The notes under the pieces are model-generated. The model made no database searches and was not told where the DNA came from. It was given only the letters and a program-made list of their open reading frames with translations. The position numbers were made by a program, and so were the translations under genes. A stretch of 64,000 nucleotides of DNA. It comes from Cryptomeria japonica. Taxonomy: Eukaryota; Streptophyta; Pinopsida; Cupressales; Cupressaceae. Shown in pieces: positions 45,382 through 57,664 of the stretch (position 1 is its first letter; every line of letters begins with the position of its first letter). The DNA lies in the NCBI RefSeq assembly GCF_030272615.1, contig NC_081411.1, forward strand, positions 182,488,977 through 182,552,976. The letters are read 5' to 3'.

Positions 45382-45506
45382 TCAAAGATGTGTAATGGGG
45401 ATTGGGGCCCCTTCTATGTCCCCACTAGTTCATAGCTCCAATCAAAAGCTATTAGGCTTCAGCCAATTATCGATCAAAAAATAAAAAAACTATTAAAGAG
45501 CTATAA
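45120..45506 (+). mobile_element. tRNA-derived SINE with imperfect TSD
   Basis: The body is 45137-45489. A box-A-like TGAGCTTAACTAGT (45147-45160) and box-B-like AGTTCAATTCC (45192-45202) lie 31 bp apart, as in RNA polymerase III promoters of tRNA-derived SINEs. A (TAA)n run lies inside, and the 3' end is A-rich. CTACTAAAGAGTTTTTA (45120-45136) and CTATTAAAGAGCTATAA (45490-45506) look like a mutated target duplication (13 of 17 match). Confidence 0.75.
45291..45382. repeat. (TAA)n microsatellite, about 30 units
   Basis: An uninterrupted run inside the SINE, likely grown from a short simple-repeat segment of the SINE. Confidence 0.95.
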
Positions 45507-45898
45507 ACATGTTGTATATCTAAGAGAAATCTTTATTAAATGTCCTAAATATTTTAAAGCTTGAGGCCTATCCTTCTCATGCAATATTTAAATAGAAATG
45601 AGTACAACATCAACATTATTCCAATAGTTAGTAAGAGAACTAGAATATATCCTTTAAATATTTCACATATATCACAATATTTCAAGTTGATCTTATGCTT
45701 GATTAGTACAAATTACATGTATTTGTTAAAAACATAATAATTGAAATATTGTTCCCTTCAAAATATGTACCACTTAAGCTAAAAAAATTATACAAAATAC
45801 AATAGATCAAAATAATTATAAAATACCCACAACCAAGTCACTTTGATGCACTAAGCAAATAGTGGTGTGTCCAAGGGTTGATGTTTAATAGAGTAAGA

Positions 45899-46161
45899 TG
45901 TTATGTGTTTGTATAAATGTGTTTTATCTAGTTTACTTAGGTTTTAGTTTTAGTTAGGTATTTAATATTATAACACATTATTAGATATTAGTTGCACACC
46001 ATTTAATAATGTTTATAGTGCATTTAATTTTTGGTTGAAATAGGTAGTTGGTAGTTTCAGATACCTCATCACACCTAAATTATAAATAGCATCATGTTGC
46101 TTCTCTCATTATGAAGGTTTTTGTGTTTGCATATTGTTGTTCCTAGGTGGATACACCAACA
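45899..46161 (+). mobile_element. Short LTR (about 263 bp) with TATA box
   Basis: The right edge is firm: ACACCAACA followed by a PBS. TATAAATA at 46081-46088 is the likely promoter. The left edge (TGTTATGTG, 45899) is a guess. No partner LTR is visible; a solo LTR interrupts the interior 49 bases later. Confidence 0.5.
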
Positions 46162-46163
46162 AA

Positions 46164-46175
46164 TGGTATCAAAGT
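46164..46175 (+). promoter_or_regulatory. Primer binding site
   Basis: TGGTATCAAAGT, two mismatches from the initiator-Met site, two bases after the short LTR. Confidence 0.65.
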
Positions 46176-46204
46176 AGACAATTTTGCATCCCCTTTCTTA
46201 CTAG

Positions 46205-47037
46205 GAGTTTGTTAAACACACCATAGGACTAAGATAGGGGGTGAACTAGTTTATACCTTAAATAAATTTATCTTTAATCCCTTAAAATTCAAATCATAAT
46301 TATCTTATCTCTGCAATAATGAAACATGAAACCACAAATCACAATACACAAGAGAACACCAGATTTACATGGAAAACCCTAAGAAGGGAAAAACCATAGT
46401 GAGAATCACACTCACAATATGAATAGTTAATTACAAAATTTTAGGATCGATGCCAAGGGAGCTCACTTCTCCCGATTTTGACTTGTAAGACTAAGGCAAA
46501 CAACCTTAGGGAAAGATACAATAGACTTGGATTACTGAGACACACGATCCTAGGACAAGATAAAATAAACTTGCATTATTGAAGCTCACTATTGTAGGGT
46601 AAAGTACAAATTTGTACAAGTTACCAAAAGGGCACAGTGTCTTTGGGTAGGTATAAAGAAATGATGAATTGAAATGAACAAGATTTGTTGATGATAAAAT
46701 TACCTTGGATCATTGTTTCAAGTTAACAATATCATGGCAAACACAACTCACACATTCACTATATTGAAACTTTGTCACACTAAAGGATATGATCATCAAA
46801 ACTCACCATAAACTAAAATTTGTACTTATGCTTCTCCCCATATGCTTGCACTATAGGAAACATGGAGCTAAAATAAAATAAAATAAATATTTCAATTTAT
46901 ATTCATCCACAGAAGCATTACATCTGACTTAGGTTAGCTATTCATAAAAATAAATACCATTACAATTTTCTCTATACACAGTTTTAAAATTGAGCTACTC
47001 CTCATACCACCTTACAGTCTTAAAAATCTACAGAGTT
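46205..47037 (-). mobile_element. Solo LTR with 5-bp TSD GAGTT
   Basis: 823 bp from TGTTAAACACACC (46210) to AAATCTACA (47032), flanked by GAGTT at 46205-46209 and 47033-47037. The internal layout (CACCAGATTTACATGG, then GGGAAAAACCATAG) matches the style of the minus-strand copia LTRs nearby, so I infer minus orientation. No PBS or polypurine tract adjoins it. Confidence 0.75.
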
Positions 47038-47541
47038 GGACTCATCAGAGAGTGAGCCCAAAGATCAAGCTCGTACAATTTATAAAAAAATAGTAATATG
47101 TAGATTAGATAGTGACCAGATTGGATGAGATAAGATCAAATAATTTGCAATCCTTATCGATATTTGTTGTAAATGTAGTCTTTATTATTTTTATTAATGT
47201 TGCAAATATGGTTATTGAATGGAATATTCTAACAAGATAGGAAATCTGAATGTAGTCTTTTATTGAACCTATAAAATCCCATGATGCTGTTGGGATGCTC
47301 TTACCATGAGCTTTGGCCCTTTTGGTTACTATTCCATTGTAGGTTTAGGTATGATTAACTTATTTTATCAACACCTCCCGTCAAGTCATACTAGATGTGC
47401 TCGAGGATTCTCGAGGATCCTAATGGGCTATGATAGCCTCAAACATTGCTTATTTAAAAACAAAATGCTACAATATTCAATCATATTTTTTTTTTATCAA
47501 TTAACTACCCCATTTGATTTTCACAATCTAAGACAACTATC
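47038..47541. other. Interior or flank of the short-LTR element, no gene
   Basis: AT-rich sequence. An ORF at 47306-47563 (MSFGPFGYYSIVGLGM) has no recognisable motif and runs into the next LTR. Confidence 0.4.
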
Positions 47542-48520
47542 TGTTAAATATCCAACCAACTGAGAGGGGGATGAATCTGTCGACAATAAAACTTTTCCTT
47601 AATTATTTGATAGTTCTATGATTACCAACAGAATTAGGCAAAATAGATGTAACATGAAAGGACACACACAAATTAAATCAAAAAATAAACACCAAATATG
47701 ACATGGAAAACCCAAGAAGGGAAAAACCATAGAGAATGTTAGTTCTCAATATATCACTAGTTAACATGACACTGGTTAAAGTGATTTTTACAAAAGGTGG
47801 CTCACTACCAGAATGCTCACTGTAGGAAGTCTCACTACCTAGAAAGCCTCACTTATGAAGGAAGAAGAAAGAAAAAAAAATCTACAACTGTGACATAATT
47901 TGCATTATCGGAACTACTTTTGATGCCTCCTAGCAACACACTTGATACATCAACATCAATCAGATATTTTTGTTTCACGCATCTTCCATACACTATACTT
48001 ACCATAGATTTTTTCATTCAGATCATCCTCTTATTTATACTGATGTTCGTACAACATAATCTTCTAAGTCGACCACACAAAGATTTTAAATAGGTCACCA
48101 GTAAACATTCTTGTGGTGGACGGGAATGAGAAGTGGACCATACCACAATGCACTACATCGATCAACTTAACACATTACATCCAATGCAAATACCAGACCC
48201 AAAACATGACCCATATGCTACACAAATTTTGTTACTCATTTTCCAATTTTGAATCGAATCGGACCCAAAAAGAACTATACAAGTTATCAACAAATAGGAA
48301 TGAACCAGTGATACTAATGAATACCATATCTAGAAAATAGGGAAATTTGGATCTCCATCAAGATGATCAATCAACACTGAATATCAATTGTAGCACATCT
48401 TTTGGAGCACCAAACATTCCAAGAAACACATTCTAGATTACCCACTCAAAATCAAATCAATATACATGTTTATGTCAATGATAACCATAAACGACAATAA
48501 TCAACATCACATTTGCAACA
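47542..48520 (-). mobile_element. 3' LTR of truncated minus-strand copia element
   Basis: 979 bp from TGTTAAATATCC to TTTGCAACA. On the minus strand it follows a polypurine tract (48521-48533, CAAAGGGGAAGAT). CTATC precedes it at 47537-47541, but the matching duplication is lost with the 5' end of the element. Confidence 0.75.
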
Positions 48521-48533
48521 ATCTTCCCCTTTG

Positions 48534-51500
48534 TTATTGATGGCAATATCCATCAACAACAAATACAAAACTTACTAGCATCTTTGCATCATCAAATCAT
48601 ATCTCCCCCTTTGACATCAAGAACAAAGGAAGGCATAACTCCCCCTATGAAACTTAGCTCCCCCTAAAAGGAAGCTTCTAAATAGCAATCCAGAAAAGAA
48701 TGCTCATGTAGTTTACTAGACCAATGCACATCCAAATGTACATCAAATCGAATTAGGAAGGGGTAAAACCCCTAACTTCTGCTAGAGATACTCAAAAGTA
48801 TCCTTGCACAACACTTTAGTGAAGATATTTGTAGTTTGTTTCTTTGTAGGCACATACTTAAGGGTAAAAGCACAAAACTGTGTAACATTTCAGACCAACT
48901 TATTAGCACAAATAAATTTAAGTAATTATAACTAAAACTTAAGTTTAGTCAAACATATGGTCTATAGAGATTCATTATAGCTATCTTATATAAGAACACT
49001 GGTGTTATCACACATAATGGAGATGGGTAACATTATAGAGATTCATTATACCAGATTCTTAGAAATGTTTACAACATTGTTGTTATCACACATAATGGAG
49101 ATGGGTTCATCAAACAACACACTGTTATCACTCAAAGTTTACTTCATCCATAGTATCTATGTGTCACATGAAGATGCTGGAATATATTCAGCCTCAATAG
49201 TAGATAGAGACACGAAATCTTGCTTCTTACTTGACCATGCAACCAACCGAGAGCCAAGAAAGAATGCTCCACCACTTGTACTTTTCTTGTCATCAACACT
49301 TCTAGCCCAATCTACATCTGTATAAGTTGTCCAAGTGAAATGTAAATTTCTAGGATACCACAATCCAGACTCTTTTGTTTCTTTTAAATATCTAAAAATT
49401 CTTTTCACTGCCACAATATCTAATTCTTTTGGTTCTTGCTAAAATATAGCTGCCTAATAAATCACATACATGATATTTGATTTGGTAGAAATCAAATATA
49501 GCAGTCCTCCAATCATTGATTTGTACTAACTTGCATTAGCTTTAGGGGATTTATCATATTTTGTTAACTTGCATCCGGTGGTCATAGGTGTACACACCAG
49601 TTAGAATTCTTCAACCAAACTTCTTTAACAGTTCTTTAATATTTTAAGTAGACCGAGAAACAAAAGTTCATTTGCTATTTTGGTTTACCTGCAAACCAAG
49701 AAAGAAACTTAACTCACCAATCATCGACATCTCAAATTCCTTTTGCATTTCACCAGCAAATTTTTTGCATGTGTTATCATTTCCTCGAAATATTATGTCA
49801 TCAACATAAACTACAATAATTAAGATTTTTCTTGAGTCAGTTTTGAAATAAAGATTACTATCAGTAGATCCATTTTGAAATATTTGATCAATCAAATACT
49901 TGTTTAGCCTTCCATACCAAGCTCTAAGTGATTGTTTCAATCTATATAGAGCCTTCTTCAATCTATAAACAATGTTTGAATCATCTCTCAACTTAAACCC
50001 TTCTAGTTGTTCAATATAAACTTCTTCTTTCAATTCTCCATTCGAAAATGTTGATTTTACATCCATCTAATAAAATTTGAAGTTCTTGAAAGCAACAAAA
50101 ACAAGAAATAATCTAATAGCCTCCACCTGGGTAATGGGAGCATATGTCTCCTCAAAATCAATGCCTTTGATACTTGTATGTAACCCTTGCAAACCAACCT
50201 TGCTTTATTTCTCACAACTTTTCCATCTTCATCAAACTTGTTCTAGAATGCCCATTTTGTTCCAATTACATTCTTATCTGTTAGTTTGTGAACTAGTTCC
50301 CAATTTTGATTTTTTTCAATCTGACCTAACTCTTTTCTCATTTCCTTCATCCATTTTTTTTATCATTGCAATCCTCTTCCACTGTTTTATCTCTAGCCTA
50401 TTCTTATCTCCAATAATCTAGTCCTCAGAGTGATTCTTTCATACATATCTTGGGATTTTAGATGCAGATGCCAGAGCATCCTGAGTTTCCTTTTCTTTCT
50501 CTTCTTCTTAGTTTCTTCTTCTCTTTTTCAGTTAGTGGACTCATCAGATTCATATCCTACCAATTTGTAAGAGTCTTTAGAAATGTCTTCATCAACCTTA
50601 ACATTTGCACTTTCAACAATCTTTTTCAGTCTTTTGTTGTAACACCGATATGCCTTAGTCCTTGTAGAGTATCCTAGGAATATACCTTCATCTGCTCTAC
50701 TATCAAATTTTCCAAGATTATCCTCATCTCTTTGGATATAACATTTTCTTCTAAATACCTTGAAATATTTTACTCTCGGAGTTCTACCATGCCATATTTC
50801 ATATGATGTCTTTCCATATCTTTTTTGTTATAGAATTTTGTTAAGAGTGTAGACTACTGTGTGAATTGCTTCTCTCTAGTAGATTTTTTATAACTTCTTT
50901 CTCCTTCGATAATTGTTTTGTCTACCTCTTATATAGTTTGGTTCATCCTTTCAGCTACACCATTTTGTTGTAGTGTCCTAGGGGCTAATAATTACCTTCT
51001 ATTACCATATTTCTCACAGAAATTGTTAAACTCATTAGAAATAAATTCTCCTCCTCTGTCAAATCTCAAACACTTAATCTTTCTATCAACTTCATTCTCA
51101 ACTCTTGCTTTGAATATCTTTACTTTTTTTAATGCTTCTGGTTTCTCTCTTAAAAATGCAACCCATGACATTCTATAATGATCATCAACTAAAAACATAA
51201 AATACCTCTCACCTTGTATGTTCCTAGTTCTAGTAGGACCACATAAGTCTGTGTGCACCAACTCCAATAATCCAGTGGATGATTTCTCCTTTCCTTTAAA
51301 TGTTTCCGTTGTCTTCTTTCTCACTTGACATTCTTTGCAAATATTGTTATATGATTTGGTCAGCCTTGGCAAATCTCTCACTTCCCTTGATGAACCGATC
51401 TTTACTAGATTATCAAAGTTGATATGACACATCCTCTAGTGCTAGGGCTAGCTATCATTAATCTAAGAAAATAAACAATGTCTCATAGCTCCTTCTGATT

Positions 51501-51706
51501 GATACATGTTTCCACTTGTCATTTTTCCTGCTATAATAAGAGTTCTAAATTCCTTCTGGATCTCTCAACCATCATCTTGAAAAACCACATTATAACCATT
51601 TTTGTACACTTTCCCAACACTTAAGAGATTATGATGCAAACCTTTCACATAGTAAATGTTGTCAGTATTATATTTTCCATCAAAGGTAATAGACCAGGTA
51701 TATAAA
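48534..51706 (-). pseudogene. copia protease-to-RNase H relic, truncated at 5' end
   Basis: On the minus strand, in order: the end of protease (GKYNTDNIYYVKGLHHN near 51680-51620) and the pre-integrase motif with HTDLCGPTRTR and LRFDRGGEFIS (51432-50992). Broken integrase C-terminus follows. RT (50066-49668) carries [19 protein letters not shown] and an intact [13 protein letters not shown] box. RNase H (49414-49157) carries YTDVDWARSVDDKKSTSG and STIEAEYIPA. The RNase H end near 48760 is disturbed by a 75-bp repeat carrying CACATAATGGAGATGGGT (about 49010 and 49088). Gag and the 5' LTR are missing; LINE sequence begins at 51707. Confidence 0.85.
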
Positions 51707-53690
51707 TTATTTGACTAACTAGTAAATTTATTATGGATTGGATCAACCGCTCCCAAAGAATTGCAACAAAACAACCAACTGTCAAATTCTTCTTGGCTAA
51801 GATTGGGTGATTTAAACCAGCCGCGGTCATGAGAATGTTTAACCATGTTCAAATCTCCCCAAGTATCCAATTCCACAAGACAATTCGATCCTTGATAAAA
51901 TTGGAGGTGTATATTGAATAAAATCCAAGGAGATGACCATTCACAAAGGTGAGGGCCCGAACAGAACTATGTGAAGGGTCCTCACCTTTGTTAATGATAT
52001 ATTTAGCAATCTATTAAGAAAAACCAATAATATCCCTACCTATACCATCATTATGGGAGATATGTAGAAAACTAGCTTCTCCCCAGATGTTACATAATGA
52101 AGCCTCAAGCTTAGTGTTGTAGAGTTTAACTTCATGGAGGAAAATCATATCTGGTTTCCATATTATAACGATGTCTTTAATTTAATATTTTCAAGGAGGG
52201 AGTGAAATCCCTCCAATATTCTAAGAGAGGATTCTAAAGTTCATGATGAAGAAGAGTAGAATCCTCAGCCTGGGACAACACACTAAATGTATTAGTAGAA
52301 TTCAAATCTGAAACCTTGGCCGCATGGTCTATAGAAGTGGAAGAAGGAGACCTAGAGCGATGGTGAGGGAATGATGAAGGAGGAGGGGAGCTTGAGGAGT
52401 GGCGAGGAGAAGGAGAATGAGGTTGAGGAGAAGATCGGTGAGAAGAAGCACAAGGAGATGGAGAAGAATGATGGGGCACAAGAGGCAGAGTAGAAGGAGA
52501 AGGACCAACTGAAACAGGAGGTGTCTTCCTTTTCCTAAAAAAAGTCTAGTTGTCTGACATAACTACATCTTTAAAAGAGAGACTAGAATCCTCATGAACA
52601 ATAGAAGAAAGGTTGGGGGAGGAAGAAGGTGTTGTACTAAGGTTAGATGAGGGTTGAGCAGAGAAAGGAGATTGAAAAAGATCAGGAGAGGACATGTGGT
52701 TGTTGGACAGAGTATCATTGGGAAGAGGCTGAGAAGACATGTTTTTCCTGAAAGGACATTTGTGGATCAAGTGTCCTTGTTTTCAACAATAGAAATATGT
52801 GTTTGGCTTGTTTAAATAAACCAAAGTCTTAACTATTTCAAACCTTGGACCAAAGAGTTTAAGTTTCTCAGGTAAAGGCTTATTTAGATCTACCTCCACA
52901 CAAGCCCTTGGGTGAACTTGTAAGATTGATAAATTGATCTAAGTTATGCTTGCACCATAGTAACGTCCCCAAATAGGCCATGATGTCCTTAAGGAAGGGT
53001 TGAAAAGAAAATTTAAGGAAAGGAAGTTCAACCCACATGGGGTAGTGTGAACAGGAAGGAACTTGGGGTGGAAATTGAATGTCCAAGCTTGGAGGTAACA
53101 AGTCTTCCCCCAAATGACCCAAGTTCCATATTGTAATATGGCTTGTACATGGTCCACTGACTTACACTTACAAGACGCATACCCTTTTCCAAGACCTCTA
53201 ATTGTTTCCACCTCCCATCCTCTACTTCCCTAATTAACCTTAATCCACTTGTATAATTCAGTTTCAGAAGGAACTCTATGTATGAAAAATAAAATGATGG
53301 ATTTTCTTTGATAATCAAAAAATAATCTCAACAATGTCATTTGGGAGGTGTATTTCTAGGGTTTTACTTAGGCTATCATCTACCATTTATTCATCTGGAT
53401 CAAGGTAACTTGCACTGTTTCCCTTTTCCATATCTGTACCAATAGGGGAAAGATATTGGAGTGAATCATTTTCCATGGGTTTTTGTGATGGAGAGCTATC
53501 CTTTGCCCTATTCCATGCCATTAGCCGCCATTTCTTTGGTGGGCTACATACTTGGCTATATTTCAATGACCTAGCTTCAGATTTTAGCCTCAAACGTCTG
53601 TTTCCATCCTCCATTGTTGCTTTTGAAAATGATTCAATGGGCATCATTGCATGAGTGAGAGGAACCAATCTCCCTGTTGTTCATGACATC
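51707..53690 (-). pseudogene. LINE ORF1 and endonuclease, 5' part only
   Basis: From 53668 a frame starts MVPLTHAMMPIESFSKATME. Pieces between 53318 and 52880 carry a DUF4283-like region (WVELPFLKFSFQPFLKDIMA) and RACVEVDLNKPLPEKLKL. A zinc-knuckle remnant (YC.KQGHLIHKCPFRK) lies near 52790-52745. A Ser/Pro-rich tail follows (52770-52234). Then come endonuclease-like fragments PDMIFLHEVKL, RALTFVNGHLLGFYSIYTSN and EEFDSWLFCCNSLGAVDPIH. Sequence switches to copia at 51707, so no RT follows. ORF1 binds LINE RNA; the endonuclease nicks the target. Many shifts and stops. Confidence 0.75.
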
Positions 53691-54500
53691 TCCAAATTTA
53701 TTTTCCTCGGTATCTACTAGTTTTTGCACCCTATACTCTCATAAGACACTCATTCTATCTGCAATCTTACTTCCTTTGGCGTTGAAAATACTGTAGGAAT
53801 CTATTCAAATCCAAAGTCCAAATGATTTGGTTTACTATAAGATTAGTTTTTCAAAGTATCAAGATGATATAGTCATCTGGTATGCTTTGTCTTCACTTCT
53901 ACAAGTGGTTATGTGCTTTCATTACTATAAGGTTGTACTTTTTAGCTATGTGAGCCTATGTGGACTCTCCACATGTCTCATAAATTATCAAGGTTTGATG
54001 TGCATGAAGTTTATCTCTGATTCCAATACTAAAAGATTCTTAATGTTGATTACACTATGTGACTAAAGGTTAACTAGCCGATAGAACATGTTTTCATTCT
54101 TGCACCATGTTTCTTTATATTCACAATACTTTAAAAGGTTGAGTTGATATGCTTTTGGGCCTAGTTGAATCTTGTTTTGAATTGCAACATGTTATCTCTC
54201 TTGATTATGTGTTTTATTGTGGACTAGAAAATCACTACATGTTTTATTTATTGTTAGCCTAATTTATGTTTTGAAGACTTGTGGAGATTATACAATGTGG
54301 CCAACAAGTTAAAAAATATGTCTCATCAAAATTTTATCTTTATGCTGACCTAATTGAATTTTTGAATCCTACGAACAAGAGAATATAATGAGAAAGGCAT
54401 GAACGACAAAGGAAATAAACGAAAAGCAGTTGATAATACAAAGCTAAACATTTTTTTATTTTTTAGTGGAATTAAGCCATCATAATTAGTCATACTCCAA
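53691..54500. other. AT-rich stretch, no gene recognised
   Basis: An ORF at 53827-54066 reads hydrophobic low-complexity sequence without a known motif. It may include the 5' flank or U3 of the following LTR. Confidence 0.4.
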
Positions 54501-54848
54501 TCCTAACAATTTTATTTTATGAAGTTGGTGCTTCTTTAAGTAGTTACTCTTAAGCAAATTTTTAACTTATGGAGTTGTTGCTTCCTTTGGTTCTAGCACT
54601 AAAAAAAAGTTGCAGTCAAGTTTATTTTATTATGAGGCAAGATTTGGATAGTAGATCCAAGTAGCTTTTTCACCATGGTTTTTCCCTTATTGGGTTTTCC
54701 ATGTAGATCTAGTGGTATGGTTGTGTGCATTTTCTTTTCTCTTCTCATAGTTAGATAGCCACTTTTCATAAATTTATGCTATTGAAATCAAGGGAATTGT
54801 TAAGTACTGATTCACATGCCCCCTCTTATTACTCTTATGTGTTCAATA
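54501..54848 (+). mobile_element. LTR 3' end of plus-strand copia-type element
   Basis: The block includes CCATGGTTTTTCCC and TGATTCACATGCCCCCTC, the R/U5 style of the other copia LTRs here, and ends TTCAATA just before a PBS. The left edge is not determined. Confidence 0.5.
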
Positions 54849-54850
54849 TT

Positions 54851-54862
54851 TGGTATTAGAGT
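54851..54862 (+). promoter_or_regulatory. Primer binding site, degraded
   Basis: TGGTATTAGAGT, two mismatches from TGGTATCAGAGC, two bases after the LTR end. Confidence 0.65.
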
Positions 54863-54899
54863 AAAATGCCTTTCTATAGCCTAACATTTAAGGTATATC

Positions 54900-55617
54900 T
54901 CAAAATATAACACATGGGATCTAATGTATGCTTCCTAATTCTTCGAGTGATGATAGATAAACAATGGATTCAATGAAGAAAATTTTGAGGTTGGCTATGA
55001 AGAAGAACTCATATCTATACTAGAAGATCCAAATGCAATAAATAGAGAAAAAAAGATCTTAAGACCAAACTCAAAGAGTAAAAAGAAACAATCACCATTC
55101 TGAAAGTTCAAGTTGAGAAAGGAAAGACAGTTGTAGATCTCCTAAATACCAAGCTTCATGACAAAATAATTAAATGTTCAAAGCTTGAGGAAGACAAAAT
55201 GTTCAAAATAATTATTCAATCTACAACGGACAATTTGTTGCTCCCAAGTACTCTCAATCCGTTCATGGGTTTTGTTATTCATGTAATAAATTTAGTCACA
55301 AGGCAATTAGTTTTAGAATTGAGGCATGAAAAATTAACTATGCAAATAATAAATCATTTGTGCCCCAAAGATATAATGCTATGAGCTCGCATTGCTTCTA
55401 TCGTTACTACTATGTATGTTATAAGTTTGGTCATAAGGCTCTAGACTACAAAATTAAGGTGCAACAAAATAATTTTGGTTCAAATTATGTTACTCTTCTC
55501 TATAAGTTCAACAACGTTGGGCATAAAGAAAATTTTTGTAAGAGCACTTCTGTGAAACCACCTGTTCAAAACCAAAGAAGTAGAACACTCCTAATGAGAA
55601 AAACAAGGAAACTGTAG
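54900..55617 (+). pseudogene. gag remnant with degraded zinc knuckles
   Basis: A charged coiled-coil-like part (about 54995-55200) is followed by zinc-knuckle-like motifs: CYSCNKFSHKAISF (about 55274), CYVCYKFGHKALDY (about 55415) and LYKFNNVGHKENFC (about 55500). Each has lost at least one ligand. The layout mirrors the gag at the left window edge (coiled coil plus three knuckles), which suggests the same lineage in opposite orientation. Stops and shifts are frequent. No polymerase follows. Confidence 0.65.
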
Positions 55618-57664
55618 AATTATGGAGGAAGAAACAAGGGCATAATTATGATAAAAGGCATGGAAAAATGTTTGTGCATGGTTCAAATCAGTCGTAATAA
55701 ATTAATTTGGAGCATTGACTTGGAGGAGTTATCATCTACAAAATCCTTCAATTGCCTAGAAAGTTGAAAACACAAAATTTCAGGTTTATGTTTTTGGTAG
55801 CCCCTATTGTACTCGATTGAGTTTTAGATGAGCCTTGTTTTTCCTTCTAGAACTTGTGTTGTGGAAAACTAGTAGTTGTGTGTTATATTATGACTATTTA
55901 TACATTGGAATCAAGAAATTGGGTAAGAAATGAAAGGAAAATATTATATTAAAGTATTATAAATAATATTTAATTTTTATATAATCAATTAAATGATTCA
56001 AAATAATAATGTTGGACTAAAAAAATTGATTTAATTAACTGAATTGCCTACAAAATGATGTAAATAATGTTAAATATTATTTTCCTTTTAAAAGAATCAA
56101 TTTAGCCAGTTTTAATTCATGAAGTTGTATTATGATGGCAATAGAAAAATATAAAATAGAAAACAAAATAAAAATAAAATGAAATAAAAATTGGAAAATA
56201 TAAAAGGGAGATTACAAGGAAGAAAGAGTTTTCTTTTATTCATTTTTTTCATGCTTCAAAATCTCTCTCTCTCTCTTAATCCACCTCTTTTTTAAAATTA
56301 TAAAATGGATGGGTTTTTTTAGAATTACTTGCTATTGAATTTCTTGGGTTGGGAGATTGAATTGGAAAAAAATGAAAGTACACTTGGATTGTATCAACCC
56401 CAAATTTAGATGAAAATTGTTAATTTTCGGAGATTAAACTTGAGATGATTCTCATCATTTGCTTCATGCTTTTAATTCTTCATTGGATGTCTATCATGCT
56501 TAGCCTTTGTTATGCTTAGCCTTAAGGAAGCATATGGCCTTTATTTAGATTCAATTCTATTTCTTTTATTTTAATAATCTGAATATTTTTTATTTTTTGA
56601 AAAATCTTCATTTTCTACTCTCATTATCGTAGAAATTTGCAAAAAAGTATTGAAATATGAATTTTATGTTATAAATGTGACAGTGCATATTTGGAACCAA
56701 AGGATATCCTTTATTTTTTAAAATTCTAAACATTTTTAATGGTTAATTTGTGGATTTCATATTTTATCATCGAAATATAAATTTATAAGAATTAAAAATA
56801 TGAATTATACTAAATGAATTTTGATGTGGGAAAGAATTCACTTTATTATATTTAGATTTAAAATCTCTTGAAACCATGCTTATTTTTTATAATCTAGAAT
56901 TTTGCATTTAAATCCATGTCATATCCATGTAGTGCTTCAACATGGTGAAATTGGGATTTGAGGTGTAGAGGGTAAGAAAGGAGTGGGTCTTCACATTGTT
57001 CAAGACATAAAGGGGTCTAAGAATATCATGGGTGAATAGGTTATTAATTAAGTGGCAACTAAAGGCATTGGATAATTAAAAATAATAATTCTATTGATGC
57101 CTATGACATAATTGGAGTTATCATATAGGCTTGGTATGAACATAGATGTTATGCATACCCTAGGAATGTTGGTTCTTATTGGCTGGGTTCTTCATGTGGG
57201 TGACTTGATCCATACTTGATTTTTCTTGGTTATCCCTTCACGATATCTTGATGACATTCCTTCCCTAGACCCTATGGTTCCTCATCCTTTTATTCATTTA
57301 ACATGGTGCTCAATGAGAGACATGTCTCTAAAGATGTTACGATGGAAGAGACTTCATTGCACATGTTTATGTTTTTTTTCTTTATGAGACCATCAGGGTA
57401 TGTGTTTACGTTTGTTCTATATGAGATTGTGGTTGCACATGTGTAGGCTTGTTTAGCATGTTTTGTGATGTAGACTATCCCTCGTACTTTTTTTAGTTAT
57501 ATTATTACCTTGGGCATGTACATTTGTGATTTGACGCTCATTTTCTAGCCTATATATATTTGGTATTGATCATGACTATGCCATATATATGCTATGATAA
57601 TGTTTTATCACTTTTAATTTTGCGTGTATTCGATGTTTGTTTGTAATGATTAAAATTTTTATAA
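55618..57664. other. AT-rich stretch, no gene recognised
   Basis: No long frame on either strand; a short (CT)n run lies at about 56261-56277. No LTR or TIR edges could be set. Confidence 0.5.

Noticed and set aside
46460-46460. 46.2-48.5 kb as one copia LTR pair
   Set aside because: The blocks at 46210 and 47542 share only the general style of copia LTRs, differ in sequence and length, and have different flanking duplications.
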